Shown: positions 53,893-62,402, counted from the stretch's first letter. The stretch: DNA of 64,000 bases from Oligoflexia bacterium (GCA_023954355.1 JAMLID010000006.1:1-64000), one strand, 5' to 3'. Made by a program: numbers and translations. Notes: a model not told the origin generated them from the letters alone.

Positions 53893-53920
53893 TCAATAAA
53901 ATACTCAACTTGACCGATAA
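53893..53920 (+). promoter_or_regulatory. Sigma-28 (FliA)-type promoter
   Basis: TCAA (53893-53896), 16-base spacer, ACCGATAA (53913-53920). The start codon of the next gene begins 7 bases after the -10, about where transcription should start. Confidence 0.55.
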
Positions 53921-53926
53921 AGCATT

Positions 53927-54598
53927 ATGGTGCTTCTTTTATTCTTATTGTTCACGCAAGATACCCAGGCCTTCACAGATCAAGAGCTAAAACTTAGAAA
54001 ACAGGCAATTCATGAAATTATAACTGCCGCCAATGACGCGGTTACGATACATTCTCCCTGCGTAGGTATGAAATTATTTTCTGAGGCCACCTTGAAATAT
54101 GCTCCTGCGAAAGAATGCAAAAAAGCACAACAAATTTATGATCTCACTCTTAAAATTGACAAAATATACCAGGATAACTGCCTTTCTCTAATAGACCTTG
54201 CAGAAAAAACACTAAGAAACTCTGCTCTCTGTGAAAACCTCGAAGAAAAAGATAATAATATTTCTGGGATTTTATTTTCTATTAGTAAGCTAAAACAAAA
54301 GATTCCTGATCAAGTAGATAAATACGAAGAAGAGCTCGAGCAATTATACACTAACGCTTCCGATATCAAGCAATTGGTCGACAACGATATTGGTAAAGGG
54401 GAATTTGCCAAAATGGAATGTGCGTTACCTGTGCTTATTAGCCTACAATATAAAACGAAACTAAATGGTATGTTGCAAATGCATTATTCCATTATTAATA
54501 CAGCATTTGATGATCTATGCACTTTAGATCGAACAGAATTGGATGAGTATCAACGTTACTTAAGAGAGGGTGAACAAGCATTTTCTTCTAGAAATTAA
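53927..54598 (+). CDS. Small exported helical protein, unknown function
   Basis: 223 residues with a very short hydrophobic leader (MVLLLFLLFTQDTQAF). The mature part is helical with coiled-coil character and Cys at SPCVGM, KECKKA, DNCLSL, ALCENL, MECALP and DLCTLD. No family recognised. There is no ribosome site, and with the promoter at 53893 the mRNA should be leaderless. The second small exported gene at 55438 shares that promoter type. Confidence 0.65.
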   Translation: MVLLLFLLFTQDTQAFTDQELKLRKQAIHEIITAANDAVTIHSPCVGMKLFSEATLKYAPAKECKKAQQIYDLTLKIDKIYQDNCLSLIDLAEKTLRNSALCENLEEKDNNISGILFSISKLKQKIPDQVDKYEEELEQLYTNASDIKQLVDNDIGKGEFAKMECALPVLISLQYKTKLNGMLQMHYSIINTAFDDLCTLDRTELDEYQRYLREGEQAFSSRN

Positions 54599-54652
54599 CA
54601 TCCATAAGATATATTCAAGTCTTCAATACACAAAACACCAGGAATATATCGT

Positions 54653-55360
54653 ATGCTTGAATTAATCGTTTACCCAAAACCTGAAAATAAACGTCTGATC
54701 AATAACAGCCCATTTTGCGCAAAAGCCGAAATTTATCTTAATTTAAATAAAATTAAACACACTGTTTTTGAATACACTGGAGATCCCGCAAAATTTCCCA
54801 ACGGAAAACTTCCAGTCATAAAACACAATGAACAAATTATTCCAGACTCTAGCTTAATACAAAAATTTCTTGATAAAGAACATAAGATCGATATGGATTC
54901 TCACCTCTCAAATGCAGAAAAAGCTCAAGGCTTTGCCTTTGCAAAAATGTGTGAAGAGTATTTTTACTGGAGCCTACTTCACGAACGATGGTTTATTGAT
55001 GAAAACTGGAAAAATCTTAAAGAACAATATTTTAATAATATCCCTGCCCTTATTAGAGGTCCCATAACAAAAATGATTCGCAAACAAGCAAAAAAATCAG
55101 CTATAGGGCATGGTATGAGTCTGCACCCAGATGAAACTGTTTTATCCTTAGGAAAAGAATGTCTAAAAGCACTATCAGACTTTCTAGCGAATAAGCCTTT
55201 TCTCTTAGGCGATAATCTCTCTTCTTACGATGCAACAGCCTATGCATTTATTTCTTCTGTATTACATTCTCCCCTTGGGCCAGAATTAAGAAAAGAGGCT
55301 GAAAGCTATAGAAACCTTAGAGAATACGACACCAGAATGTATGAGCGTGTTTTTAGCTAA
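54653..55360 (+). CDS. Glutathione S-transferase-like protein (metaxin/FAXC-like)
   Basis: 235 residues, cytoplasmic. The N-terminal thioredoxin-like part has NSPFCAKAEIYLNLNKI, LPVIKHNEQIIPDSSLIQKF (cis-Pro and Glu/Asp-Ser position), and a helical C-terminal domain containing FLLGDNLSSYDATAYAFISS. The combination resembles the GST branch with metaxin and failed-axon-connections proteins. The substrate is not evident. It lies between two small exported-protein genes. Confidence 0.8.
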   Translation: MLELIVYPKPENKRLINNSPFCAKAEIYLNLNKIKHTVFEYTGDPAKFPNGKLPVIKHNEQIIPDSSLIQKFLDKEHKIDMDSHLSNAEKAQGFAFAKMCEEYFYWSLLHERWFIDENWKNLKEQYFNNIPALIRGPITKMIRKQAKKSAIGHGMSLHPDETVLSLGKECLKALSDFLANKPFLLGDNLSSYDATAYAFISSVLHSPLGPELRKEAESYRNLREYDTRMYERVFS

Positions 55361-55400
55361 AAAACACATTAATAATCAAATACTTATATTGATAATAAAG

Positions 55401-55428
55401 TAAAGCATCGCTCTGAATTGGCCGATAG
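55401..55428 (+). promoter_or_regulatory. Sigma-28 (FliA)-type promoter
   Basis: TAAA (55401-55404), 16-base spacer, GCCGATAG (55421-55428). It lies 9 bases from the ATG at 55438, so the leader is absent or only a few bases long. Confidence 0.6.
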
Positions 55429-55437
55429 CTTAGTGTA

Positions 55438-55989
55438 ATGCCTATATTTATATTGCCACTATTTCTATTCACCTTTGCTTCTGCCAAAGAAGTCACTTAT
55501 ACAGAAAAAGAATGTAAGTTTCTAAGCAATCCAGCAAATTACAAAGCATGTAATAGATTTAAAATACCTGTACAAGAAATTAGCGAGCACACTAAAAAAG
55601 CCTGTGCTTCACTAGAGAAACTCCAAGCAAAAGTTCTTGAATTAGAGTCTGCTGTAGAACGCTTCAAAAAAACAACTCAGGGTAATATCGTTGTACACGA
55701 AGATGCTAGTGAGCGTGGACGCATTGTCTCATCTTTAATGCCGCAAGTAGAAATCCATTATTCTGATACTATTAAATGGGCAGATAAAACTATAGCAGAA
55801 GAAGAAAAAGTCAGCAGTCTGCGCATGCGAGTAGCCTCTAAAATAACTCAGCCCAACGAATATATAGAAAAAGTATTATTAACCTGTGTACAAGAAACTT
55901 TTCGAGCCAATGATTTTGCTAGCTACCTAAAAATGATGGCAGACGCTGAAAAAGCCATCGCCACAAGCAGAATTAGTCAAAAATTTTAG
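55438..55989 (+). CDS. Small exported coiled-coil protein, unknown function
   Basis: 183 residues with a short signal peptide (MPIFILPLFLFTFASA). The mature part has Cys at KECKF, KACNRF, KKACASL and LLTCVQ, and heptad-like helices (SLEKLQAKVLELESAVERFK). It has the same size class, leader type and promoter as the gene at 53927, so a distant relationship is possible, though I see no clear sequence match. Ends before a bidirectional terminator. Confidence 0.6.
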   Translation: MPIFILPLFLFTFASAKEVTYTEKECKFLSNPANYKACNRFKIPVQEISEHTKKACASLEKLQAKVLELESAVERFKKTTQGNIVVHEDASERGRIVSSLMPQVEIHYSDTIKWADKTIAEEEKVSSLRMRVASKITQPNEYIEKVLLTCVQETFRANDFASYLKMMADAEKAIATSRISQKF

Positions 55990-56032
55990 CTACCAATAAA
56001 CACTTACGCACCAACATAGACGCGAAATAAAC

Positions 56033-56064
56033 AAAGGGCACTTGCTAAAACAAGCGCCCTTTTA
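56033..56064. terminator. Bidirectional terminator
   Basis: AAAGGGC-A-CTTG...CAAG-C-GCCCTTT with T-rich flanks on both strands, between the convergent genes ending at 55989 and 56068. Confidence 0.8.
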
Positions 56065-56067
56065 AAA

Positions 56068-56919
56068 CTATCTACATTCTCGCTCTAATTGAGTAATCCA
56101 TTTTGCAGAATTACTAAGACTAAATGATTCAGTATCTAAGATTTTATTTGTTCGATCTTCTCGAAAATAAACTTTTACTGAGCTTCCTTTTTTCAAGCCA
56201 GCTAGCATAGAACTAGCCGCAGAATTCGATGACTTAAATAAAGTGAAACCTTTGACGCTACTTGAAGTCTTTTCAGATATATTTCGAATTTCATAACCTT
56301 TGCTACCATCAATAGAAAGTTGGAAATATAAATCTCTCTTCAATAAATTTTTGGCACTTTTATTGTCTGCCATGTATCCAACATAGATAATTTTTCTTTT
56401 CGGATCACAACTAAGAGAAAAAGTTTTTTGCGATTTTTGAGTTATGAGGCTTGTCACATAAGCAAACGGCTTTGAAGAACATCCATCAGATTTACCGCAA
56501 TACTTCCAACCATAGTTAGGCACTGGCGGCTTGGGCGATGGCCATGTTGGCGGAGGCGACGGGGGTGATGGCGGCGATGGTGGATTCACTCTTCGGGCCT
56601 GTTTGCACGCTACGGCTGCTAAAATTAAATTCGTTGTACCTCCAACCACAACATCAGGCCACGTTTGGTCTTGCTTAACTTTAATATCTGGCCAGGTTTG
56701 ATCTTGCTTTACCTTGATATCAGGCCAAGTATTTTCTTCTTCAACGATTACATCGGGCCAAGTATTATCAAATTTAATTTTGCAATCAGGCCAAGTATTG
56801 TCGATTGCAACCTTTAGATCTGGCCAGGTATTATCAATTTTAACTTTAATTGTATCCGCTGCAAATGCAGTCGAACTTAGACTAATAAAAAGCACAAAAA
56901 AATATTTTAACTTATTCAT
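56068..56919 (-). CDS. Exported protein with tandem TWPD repeats
   Basis: 283 residues from the ATG at 56919, which has AGGAGA upstream and starts a signal peptide (MNKLKYFFVLFISLSSTAFA). Residues about 28-85 carry six copies of an 11-residue unit with core TWPD (NTWPDLKVAID, NTWPDCKIKFD, and two identical TWPDIKVKQDQ units), period 33 bases. A Pro/Ser-rich hinge (NPPSPPSPPSPPPTWP) follows, then a beta-rich C-terminal domain with two Cys (YCGKSDGCSS). Likely periplasmic or surface, with the repeats forming a regular beta structure. No family recognised. Confidence 0.7.
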   Translation of the reverse strand: MNKLKYFFVLFISLSSTAFAADTIKVKIDNTWPDLKVAIDNTWPDCKIKFDNTWPDVIVEEENTWPDIKVKQDQTWPDIKVKQDQTWPDVVVGGTTNLILAAVACKQARRVNPPSPPSPPSPPPTWPSPKPPVPNYGWKYCGKSDGCSSKPFAYVTSLITQKSQKTFSLSCDPKRKIIYVGYMADNKSAKNLLKRDLYFQLSIDGSKGYEIRNISEKTSSSVKGFTLFKSSNSAASSMLAGLKKGSSVKVYFREDRTNKILDTESFSLSNSAKWITQLERECR

Positions 56920-57098
56920 AAACCCCATTCTCCTAAACATTTAACTCTCGCCTGCCCTGAGCAATATTTAGACCAAGCGAAACACCTATATATAAGGAGA
57001 AAGAGCATACGAATTACAAACTAGTGTCAGATAGAAACTAGTTTGTATGAAAATTTTACTATTAACAGAATGATCTAACGCGCAAAAAATTGTCTTAT

Positions 57099-57338
57099 TT
57101 AAAAAGACTCAATCGATTTTTCAGAAAAATCTAAAGCTGGGTTGATAGGCTTCTCCACAGAATTACCACCGCTGCTACTAGGAGCATCTGAAGTTTCTTC
57201 TTCTTCAAATTGGTAAGGGGTTTTTACAGAGTTTCCTCCCCCGCCACCTTCACCACCACCGCCTCCGTTAGCCAACGCGAAGCTTGAAGAAAAAGCTAAA
57301 ACAAAAACGACAAATAAAATTTTTCTTAGTGCTAACAT
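57099..57338 (-). CDS. Small exported Gly-rich peptide
   Basis: 79 residues: signal peptide (ILFVVFVLAFSSSFALA), a Gly-rich start with two Gly runs, then two copies of GGNSV (GGNSVKTPYQF and GGNSVEKPINP) around an acidic EEEETSD stretch. Its start overlaps the stop of the TIGR02147 regulator by 7 bases, so translation is coupled. A precursor of a secreted peptide is one possibility; the mature form is not known. Confidence 0.65.
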   Translation of the reverse strand: MLALRKILFVVFVLAFSSSFALANGGGGGEGGGGGNSVKTPYQFEEEETSDAPSSSGGNSVEKPINPALDFSEKSIESF

Positions 57339-58186
57339 AATTTTTTTTCTCCCGATTTCGTTACAGGGAACAACTGAGTTCCCATATGAAATACTTCTTC
57401 TCCTTTGTATGCAGAGGCTAATTCCAGAACCCTTTTATGACATTCTATTAAAATATTCACGGCTTTTTCGTAGCCTTCCTTATCTAAGGCCAACATTGTT
57501 CCCCTAAGGTGGTTTTGACCACCTGGCGACTGATCCGCGGCCTCTTTGGCTTTTTCTAGCATGGCCTTTCTATATGAGCGAATAGCCCATGAAGGTATTT
57601 CTTTCATAAATAGAGGGCCTCGAGGCACCCGATGGTAGCGGCCCTCGGGCGATTTCTCAATAAATCCTAGACCTTCTAAGCGCTCTAAACTCTCTTTGAT
57701 CACTTTTTTCGTAAGAGTATATGAAAACTTTTCGTGAATTTCTTCAACTGTACCTGGATGGTCGGCTAAATAAAAAACTTCAAGTATTGCCCAATGTTGC
57801 CAATCGGCAGCCATTTCAAATTTTTCTAACGGAAAATCTTCTAAAGCTGAAATTTCTTTAGGTCTAACCCTAACCAACATTTTGGAAAAAACTTTTTTTT
57901 CTACATCTGAAGATGCTGAGCCATTTAATACTAAGAGCTCGAAAAACTTCTTCTCTTTACCTTTAAGTCTTAAATTTTCTGATAGCTTTTTTGCTAGTGG
58001 TGGCTTTAGCTTTCTCTCTTTTTTTAGAATATGAGAGAAATAAGAAGGATTCTTAAACCCCAGTTGATTAGACCAAGCACGCAAAGAAAACTTTGGATTC
58101 TTTCTTTGGCGATTCTTCAATTCAAAATTCAAATACTCTACGGCATCTGAAAAAGAATATATGGGGTCATTTGCATTTGTGGCCAT
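57332..58186 (-). CDS. TIGR02147-family regulator
   Basis: 284 residues. N-terminal HTH-like region (AWSNQLGFKNPSYFSHILKK, LAKKLSENLRLKGKEKKFFE) and a winged-helix part (GTVEEIHEKFSYTLTKKVIK, LEGLGFIEKSPEGRYHRVP), then a helical C-terminal domain. The fold order and the phrase KFFELLVLNG are characteristic of TIGR02147 proteins, best known from Fibrobacter and Bdellovibrio, whose function is not established. The gene overlaps a tiny exported-peptide gene. Confidence 0.85.
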   Translation of the reverse strand: MATNANDPIYSFSDAVEYLNFELKNRQRKNPKFSLRAWSNQLGFKNPSYFSHILKKERKLKPPLAKKLSENLRLKGKEKKFFELLVLNGSASSDVEKKVFSKMLVRVRPKEISALEDFPLEKFEMAADWQHWAILEVFYLADHPGTVEEIHEKFSYTLTKKVIKESLERLEGLGFIEKSPEGRYHRVPRGPLFMKEIPSWAIRSYRKAMLEKAKEAADQSPGGQNHLRGTMLALDKEGYEKAVNILIECHKRVLELASAYKGEEVFHMGTQLFPVTKSGEKKLC

Positions 58187-58710
58187 GGGCTCTTATATAC
58201 CGCACCACAACAAAGAGCAACTTAGTGAATTTTCACTAAAAATTTTGTAAACCATTAAAAATAAAGGCCTTTTGAAAAAAATTCCAAAAGGCCCAACAAC
58301 AACAAAAATAAAAATCCTAACTTTCGTTAAAAAAATTTATTTTTAGTCCAAAGGACTATTCCTCTTCTACTCGCCTCTCTCTACCTTCGCAATGACTAAA
58401 AGCGACATTTGGGTACATTTCATACGCAAATTGCGTACAACGTAATTTCTTAAATAGTTGAAACTAAAAGCCAGATAAAAACACCATCCGATTGACGCTA
58501 AAAATCATCTCAAGAATAGTCCCGTAGTGTTGTTTTTGATCAAGTGTACGCAAAACGAATACACCATATATAAATAAATTATATTTATAAAATTCACTCT
58601 AACAAAAAACCAATAAAAAAAGATTTGATCTTTCTAAAAATCCTGTCTAGAAAGTGCGCAACCCAAAAGGTTAAACAACAACAACAAAAATAACTAAGGA
58701 GTTCTTTTAT
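58187..58710 (+). promoter_or_regulatory. Long intergenic region with candidate promoter and repeats
   Basis: 524 bases between the divergent TIGR02147 and Cys-rich genes. A promoter-like TTGATC-N17-TAGAAA (58625-58653) overlaps an inverted repeat CTTTCTA-N11-TAGAAAG. The following leader has CAACAACAACAAAAATAA and AAGGAG (58675-58702). A second copy of AAAAGG...CAACAACAACAAAAATAA lies at 58286-58312. Two hairpins: GGCCTTTTG/CAAAAGGCC (58266-58293) and TAGTCC-AAA-GGACTA (58344-58358). No further gene seen. Confidence 0.5.
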
Positions 58711-59286
58711 ATGAAGACTTTATTCATCCTAGCTATCGCATTAGTTTCTGCTTCTGCGTATGCTCGTCCTAACACAGCTAATATGTCATGTAGCCAAGCT
58801 AACGATCTTGTTCAAAGATCTGGCGCTATCGTAATGAGCCACGGTGCTAGCTACCTTTACCAAAGATTCGTTGCTCATGGCGGATTCTGCTTAGGCGGCG
58901 AAAAAGCAGCTGCTGCTTATGCTAAAACCCTTGACAGCAACTCTTGTAAAGTTGGTTTCGTTTGTGTTGACGGACGCGACGGCGGAAACAGCGTAGTACT
59001 TCCTTCTAAAGTTCTTGCTTGTAAAGAAGGTGCGTACGGATCTGCTAAAATCACTGACTACTACCCTGATTACAACTACAGCGGAAGAGAAGCTCCTTCA
59101 ATCACCACTGTATGCCGTAACGGTAAGTACGTTCCAGTTAACGACCAAAACTGGAAAATCAAGCACTACCCTGTTAAGAAGTGCAAAGACGGTGCTACAC
59201 ACTACTACCCAGAGCCAGACAGAGGTAACTACTCTGGTGTTGACAAATTTGTTTGCAGCGGTGGTAAATGGTACAAATCTAACTAA
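58711..59286 (+). CDS. Exported Cys-rich protein, probably highly expressed
   Basis: 191 residues with a signal peptide (MKTLFILAIALVSASAYA) and AAGGAG upstream. The N-domain pattern (MSCSQANDLVQRSGAIVMSH, YLYQRFVAHGGFC, CKVGFVC) resembles a family of small exported proteins with C...LV..GAVV...Y.RYV...FC...C.VGY.C spacing, function unknown. The C-part repeats aromatic blocks (ITDYYPDYNYSG and HYYPEPDRGNYSG) and has four more Cys. Codon use is unusually uniform (many GCT, CTT and GGT). With a long leader and a strong terminator this points to high expression. Confidence 0.75.
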   Translation: MKTLFILAIALVSASAYARPNTANMSCSQANDLVQRSGAIVMSHGASYLYQRFVAHGGFCLGGEKAAAAYAKTLDSNSCKVGFVCVDGRDGGNSVVLPSKVLACKEGAYGSAKITDYYPDYNYSGREAPSITTVCRNGKYVPVNDQNWKIKHYPVKKCKDGATHYYPEPDRGNYSGVDKFVCSGGKWYKSN

Positions 59287-59310
59287 TTCATTATTAGATT
59301 AGATTACCGA

Positions 59311-59344
59311 AGAGCACTTCTCCCCCTGAGAAGTGCTCTTTTTT
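59311..59344 (+). terminator. Strong rho-independent terminator
   Basis: AGAGCACTTCTC-CCCCT-GAGAAGTGCTCT followed by TTTTT, a perfect 12-bp stem after the gene at 58711. Confidence 0.92.
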
Positions 59345-59528
59345 ATTTCTAGCAACTTTCCTGTATTTACCTGCTAGAAGTAATAAAATAACCGTCTTAA
59401 TTGATTAAGAGTCTTACAAAGATTCGCTCAAATGATTTTTATTTAGCTCTCAGACCTCACACCCTAACAATAACTTACTGCAACAATCTTAACTTAAGTC
59501 AGTTAAATAGTCTCCCGACCCGTATCAT

Positions 59529-60269
59529 ATGGGAGATACAAAACGTAATTTACTAATCTGCGGTATTCTAATTTCACTTCTTTATTCTTGCGGCCAGCCA
59601 GCTAATAAAATAGAGCAAGACTGCACAGGATCAAGCTGTAGCGAAGCCGACCTCAATAAGCCTATTGGAGGCGAACAGCCAATACCACCAGCAAAAGAAG
59701 AAGAGAGAAAGCCAGCAAGCGAGACTTATCGTTTTCCCGAATATGATTCTAGCTGGGGACTTACAAAAAGCACCTTTGACCATGCAGTTACTTACTACAA
59801 TGCTAATTTTGATAAAATTCCCAATAAACGCTGGGTAACCGTTATTGATTTTGCCAAACATTCTAGTAAAAAAAGATTTTATTTATTCGACCTAACAAAC
59901 CAATCTGTTCTTAGTTATTTAACTAGTCATGGTAAAAATTCTGATCCAGATAACGATGGGCTCGCTACCTTGTTTTCAAATACCATTAACTCTAAGCAAA
60001 GCTCTTTAGGATTTTACCTGACATCAGAAACCTATATTGGCTCAAATGGATACTCTATGAAACTAAAGGGACTCGAAAGCTCAAACGACAATGCAGAAGT
60101 TCGTTACATTGTTGTTCATCCAGCAAGCTACGTGAGTGAAGAAGATAGTTATGCTGGCCGAAGTTGGGGTTGTCCGGCACTGGATCCAAAGCACTCTAGA
60201 GAAATTATCGATAAAATTAAAAACGGAAGCTTACTGTTTATCGACTCAGAGCCCTATTCTAATAGATAA
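59529..60269 (+). CDS. Lipoprotein with L,D-transpeptidase-like (YkuD_2) domain
   Basis: 246 residues. Lipoprotein signal (NLLICGILISLLYSC) with the lipobox Cys near residue 22, a Pro/Glu linker, then a catalytic domain: WVTVIDFAKHSSKKRFYLFD (YkuD-type start), YSMKLKGLESSN, VVHPASYV and the nucleophile SWGCPALDP (S-x-G-C). This family probably modifies or cross-links peptidoglycan from the outer-membrane side. Monocistronic. No clear promoter recognised. Confidence 0.85.
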   Translation: MGDTKRNLLICGILISLLYSCGQPANKIEQDCTGSSCSEADLNKPIGGEQPIPPAKEEERKPASETYRFPEYDSSWGLTKSTFDHAVTYYNANFDKIPNKRWVTVIDFAKHSSKKRFYLFDLTNQSVLSYLTSHGKNSDPDNDGLATLFSNTINSKQSSLGFYLTSETYIGSNGYSMKLKGLESSNDNAEVRYIVVHPASYVSEEDSYAGRSWGCPALDPKHSREIIDKIKNGSLLFIDSEPYSNR

Positions 60270-60455
60270 TCAAATTCTATTATCTGCAAAGATTTTCAAC
60301 ACTTAGGAAGTTTATCGCGTAAGCTATCTGTAAACTAAAATTCTAGCCCTAAGAAGACACAAACCCTAAACCAGCTATTATTCATCAGTAGCTCTTGCTT
60401 TAGCCAAAGGATGCAGATATTTCTCTCTCACGCAAAAATAGGGAGGGTATGTAGT

Positions 60456-60863
60456 ATGTTGAAAGAATTTAAAGCCTTTGCAATGAAGGGCAATGTGGTC
60501 GATATGGCTGTGGGTGTAATCATTGGGGGAGCCTTTGGTAAAATCGTAAGCTCACTAGTCAATGATATTATTATGCCTCCGATTGGTAAGCTAATGGGTG
60601 GTGTAGACTTTTCTAATCTCTTCATCAACCTAACACAAACACCAGCTGCCTCTCTTGATGAAGCAAAAAAGCTGGGACTAGCTACCATCAACTACGGTAC
60701 TTTCGTAAACACAGTATTAGATTTCTTAATCGTAGCTTTCGCTATTTTCATGGTAATCAAGCAACTCAATCGCTTCAAAAAAGAAGAAGCTCCTGCAGCC
60801 CCTGCAGCACCTCCAGAAGACATTACTCTTCTTAGAGAAATTCGCGATCTTTTGAAAAAATAG
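60456..60863 (+). CDS. mscL: Large-conductance mechanosensitive channel
   Basis: Pentameric emergency osmotic valve of the inner membrane. 135 residues from the ATG at 60456 (GGGAGGG upstream); an upstream ATG at 60411 has none. Family start [40 protein letters not shown], second helix [16 protein letters not shown], Ala/Pro-rich linker and the C-terminal helix [11 protein letters not shown]. Ends at a long hairpin. Confidence 0.97.
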   Translation: MLKEFKAFAMKGNVVDMAVGVIIGGAFGKIVSSLVNDIIMPPIGKLMGGVDFSNLFINLTQTPAASLDEAKKLGLATINYGTFVNTVLDFLIVAFAIFMVIKQLNRFKKEEAPAAPAAPPEDITLLREIRDLLKK

Positions 60864-60868
60864 ATAAA

Positions 60869-60917
60869 TTTAAAAGCCAAGCTTGCAAAAACAATTCGAG
60901 CAAACTTGGCTTTTAAA
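60869..60917. terminator. Terminator after mscL
   Basis: TAAAAGCCAAG...CTTGGCTTTTA stem with inner TTGC/GCAA, flanked by T-run and A-run; works for both strands. Confidence 0.8.
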
Positions 60918-60968
60918 AAAATTCAATGATTTTAAATATTTATATATTTTAAAAGACCTGATTTTTAA

Positions 60969-60997
60969 TTGACAATAATACTTAGGTATCATAATAT
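60969..60997 (+). promoter_or_regulatory. Housekeeping-sigma promoter
   Basis: TTGACA (60969-60974), 17-base spacer, TAATAT (60992-60997), near consensus. Fifty-eight bases before the ATG at 61056. Confidence 0.75.
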
Positions 60998-61055
60998 CGC
61001 AATGCGCTATTCGAGCGTATTGCGTTAACCGCATATAAGGCAGGTTTTAAAAATT

Positions 61056-61373
61056 ATGAGCGAATCCGTTGTTTCTCTTAAAGCATACAAAACCCTAAAA
61101 GAGTGCCAAAAACTCTTTCAAGGATACCGTACTCGCGTTCACAAAATGGAAAAAGTTGATCTTCTATTAGAGCTTGAGCGCTATAAAAAAGAGTCGGCTA
61201 ATTATCCTCACCATTTACTTACTGTGGTAAAAGGTGAAATTTTAATGGAAGCCATTAAAGGAAAATCTTTAACCGATGAGCTCAGAAACTTTGCGGCAAA
61301 CGAAGAAAAAAGAATCAAAGTCGAGATGTACAAACGCCTACATGATGAGTGGACAAACGATAAGACTAGCTAA
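61056..61373 (+). CDS. Small cytoplasmic helical protein, unknown function
   Basis: 105 residues, highly charged and probably all-helical (KTLKECQKLFQGYRTRVHKM, DLLLELERYKKESANYPHHL, LRNFAANEEKRIKVEMYKRL). No signal peptide or known motif. Strong promoter upstream. It ends 3 bases from the convergent asparaginase gene. Confidence 0.65.
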   Translation: MSESVVSLKAYKTLKECQKLFQGYRTRVHKMEKVDLLLELERYKKESANYPHHLLTVVKGEILMEAIKGKSLTDELRNFAANEEKRIKVEMYKRLHDEWTNDKTS

Positions 61374-61376
61374 ACG

Positions 61377-62396
61377 CTATCTAGAAACATATTGCCCTAC
61401 GACTTCTCCTGACCATCTTTTATTCAAGAAACTCTGATCAGTTACATCAAAGCCATATTCTCTCAAAATAAATCCCAAAGCGGCCTTTGCCGCTCGTTCG
61501 TGGCCATCTTCTACTTTTAGACAAATCCCCAATTTGAGCTGCTCGATCCAAGCAAGGTAAACTCCCTCTGCTCCGATTTTTGCTAATACTCTACCGTCTG
61601 TAGACTGAGAAACTTTTGTACAAAAACTATTACTACCACCAACTAGAAAAGAATTTTGCTTCATAGTCTTATTAATCAACTGAAATTTTTCTGCATACTC
61701 AGCACCACTATTTTTTGGACTAGCTAGACGATAGGCATAATCTGCAAGATGCCCTAAGGGAATCTGATACGTAGGGATTCCACAGCCATCAATACCCCAC
61801 TGGAGCTTATCAAATGAAAGCTCAAAGAAATTTGTAAAATATCTTCGATAATCCACTTGTAGCGGGTGCGAGTAATTTGAGTAGCCTTGAAGTTCATAAT
61901 CTAACTCTCGGCAATGTAAGAGCATACCAAGGTGCTTGCCTGAGCAATTATTATGAATGGGACAAGGCTCTTTCTTTGCTTGAATTAGGTCTATTTCTGC
62001 CTGTCGATTGAAAGGATAGTGAGCACCACATTCTAAATACTCTAAAGAGATATTTCTTCTCTTTGCCCATGATTGAATATTATTTACGTGCTCTTCTTCT
62101 CCATGGTGAGAAGCACAAGCCAATGCCAGTTCTGAGTCTTGAATCGCGCCGCTCTCTATGAGCTTTCGATCAAACCACAAGCTTGCTTGCAAAGGCTTTA
62201 ATACAGATCGCGCAAAAGTAGGTAAAGCCTCGCTACCCCACTGAGCTTCGGTTTTACCTACATCAGATCGAACAACAATATGTATCCTATGAAAGCTCTC
62301 TACTCCATTGCCTCTAAGTAGAGCAATCTCTAAAGGCTCTTCTCGCTGAGAAGGCAGCCTATGTTGATCAATATGCAGATAGGGATTCTCTCTCAT
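61377..62396 (-). CDS. Asparaginase (AnsA/asparaginase II family)
   Basis: 339 residues. Diagnostic blocks of the rhizobial-type asparaginase II family: LACASHHGEEEHV, HNNCSGKHLGML, GIDGCGIPTYQIPL and a C-terminal CTKVSQ...KIGAEGVYLAW. Hydrolyses L-asparagine to aspartate and ammonia. Cytoplasmic. The start lies 6 bases after the stop of the phoH gene, so the two are probably co-transcribed. Confidence 0.9.
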   Translation of the reverse strand: MRENPYLHIDQHRLPSQREEPLEIALLRGNGVESFHRIHIVVRSDVGKTEAQWGSEALPTFARSVLKPLQASLWFDRKLIESGAIQDSELALACASHHGEEEHVNNIQSWAKRRNISLEYLECGAHYPFNRQAEIDLIQAKKEPCPIHNNCSGKHLGMLLHCRELDYELQGYSNYSHPLQVDYRRYFTNFFELSFDKLQWGIDGCGIPTYQIPLGHLADYAYRLASPKNSGAEYAEKFQLINKTMKQNSFLVGGSNSFCTKVSQSTDGRVLAKIGAEGVYLAWIEQLKLGICLKVEDGHERAAKAALGFILREYGFDVTDQSFLNKRWSGEVVGQYVSR

Positions 62397-62402
62397 ACAA
62401 GC

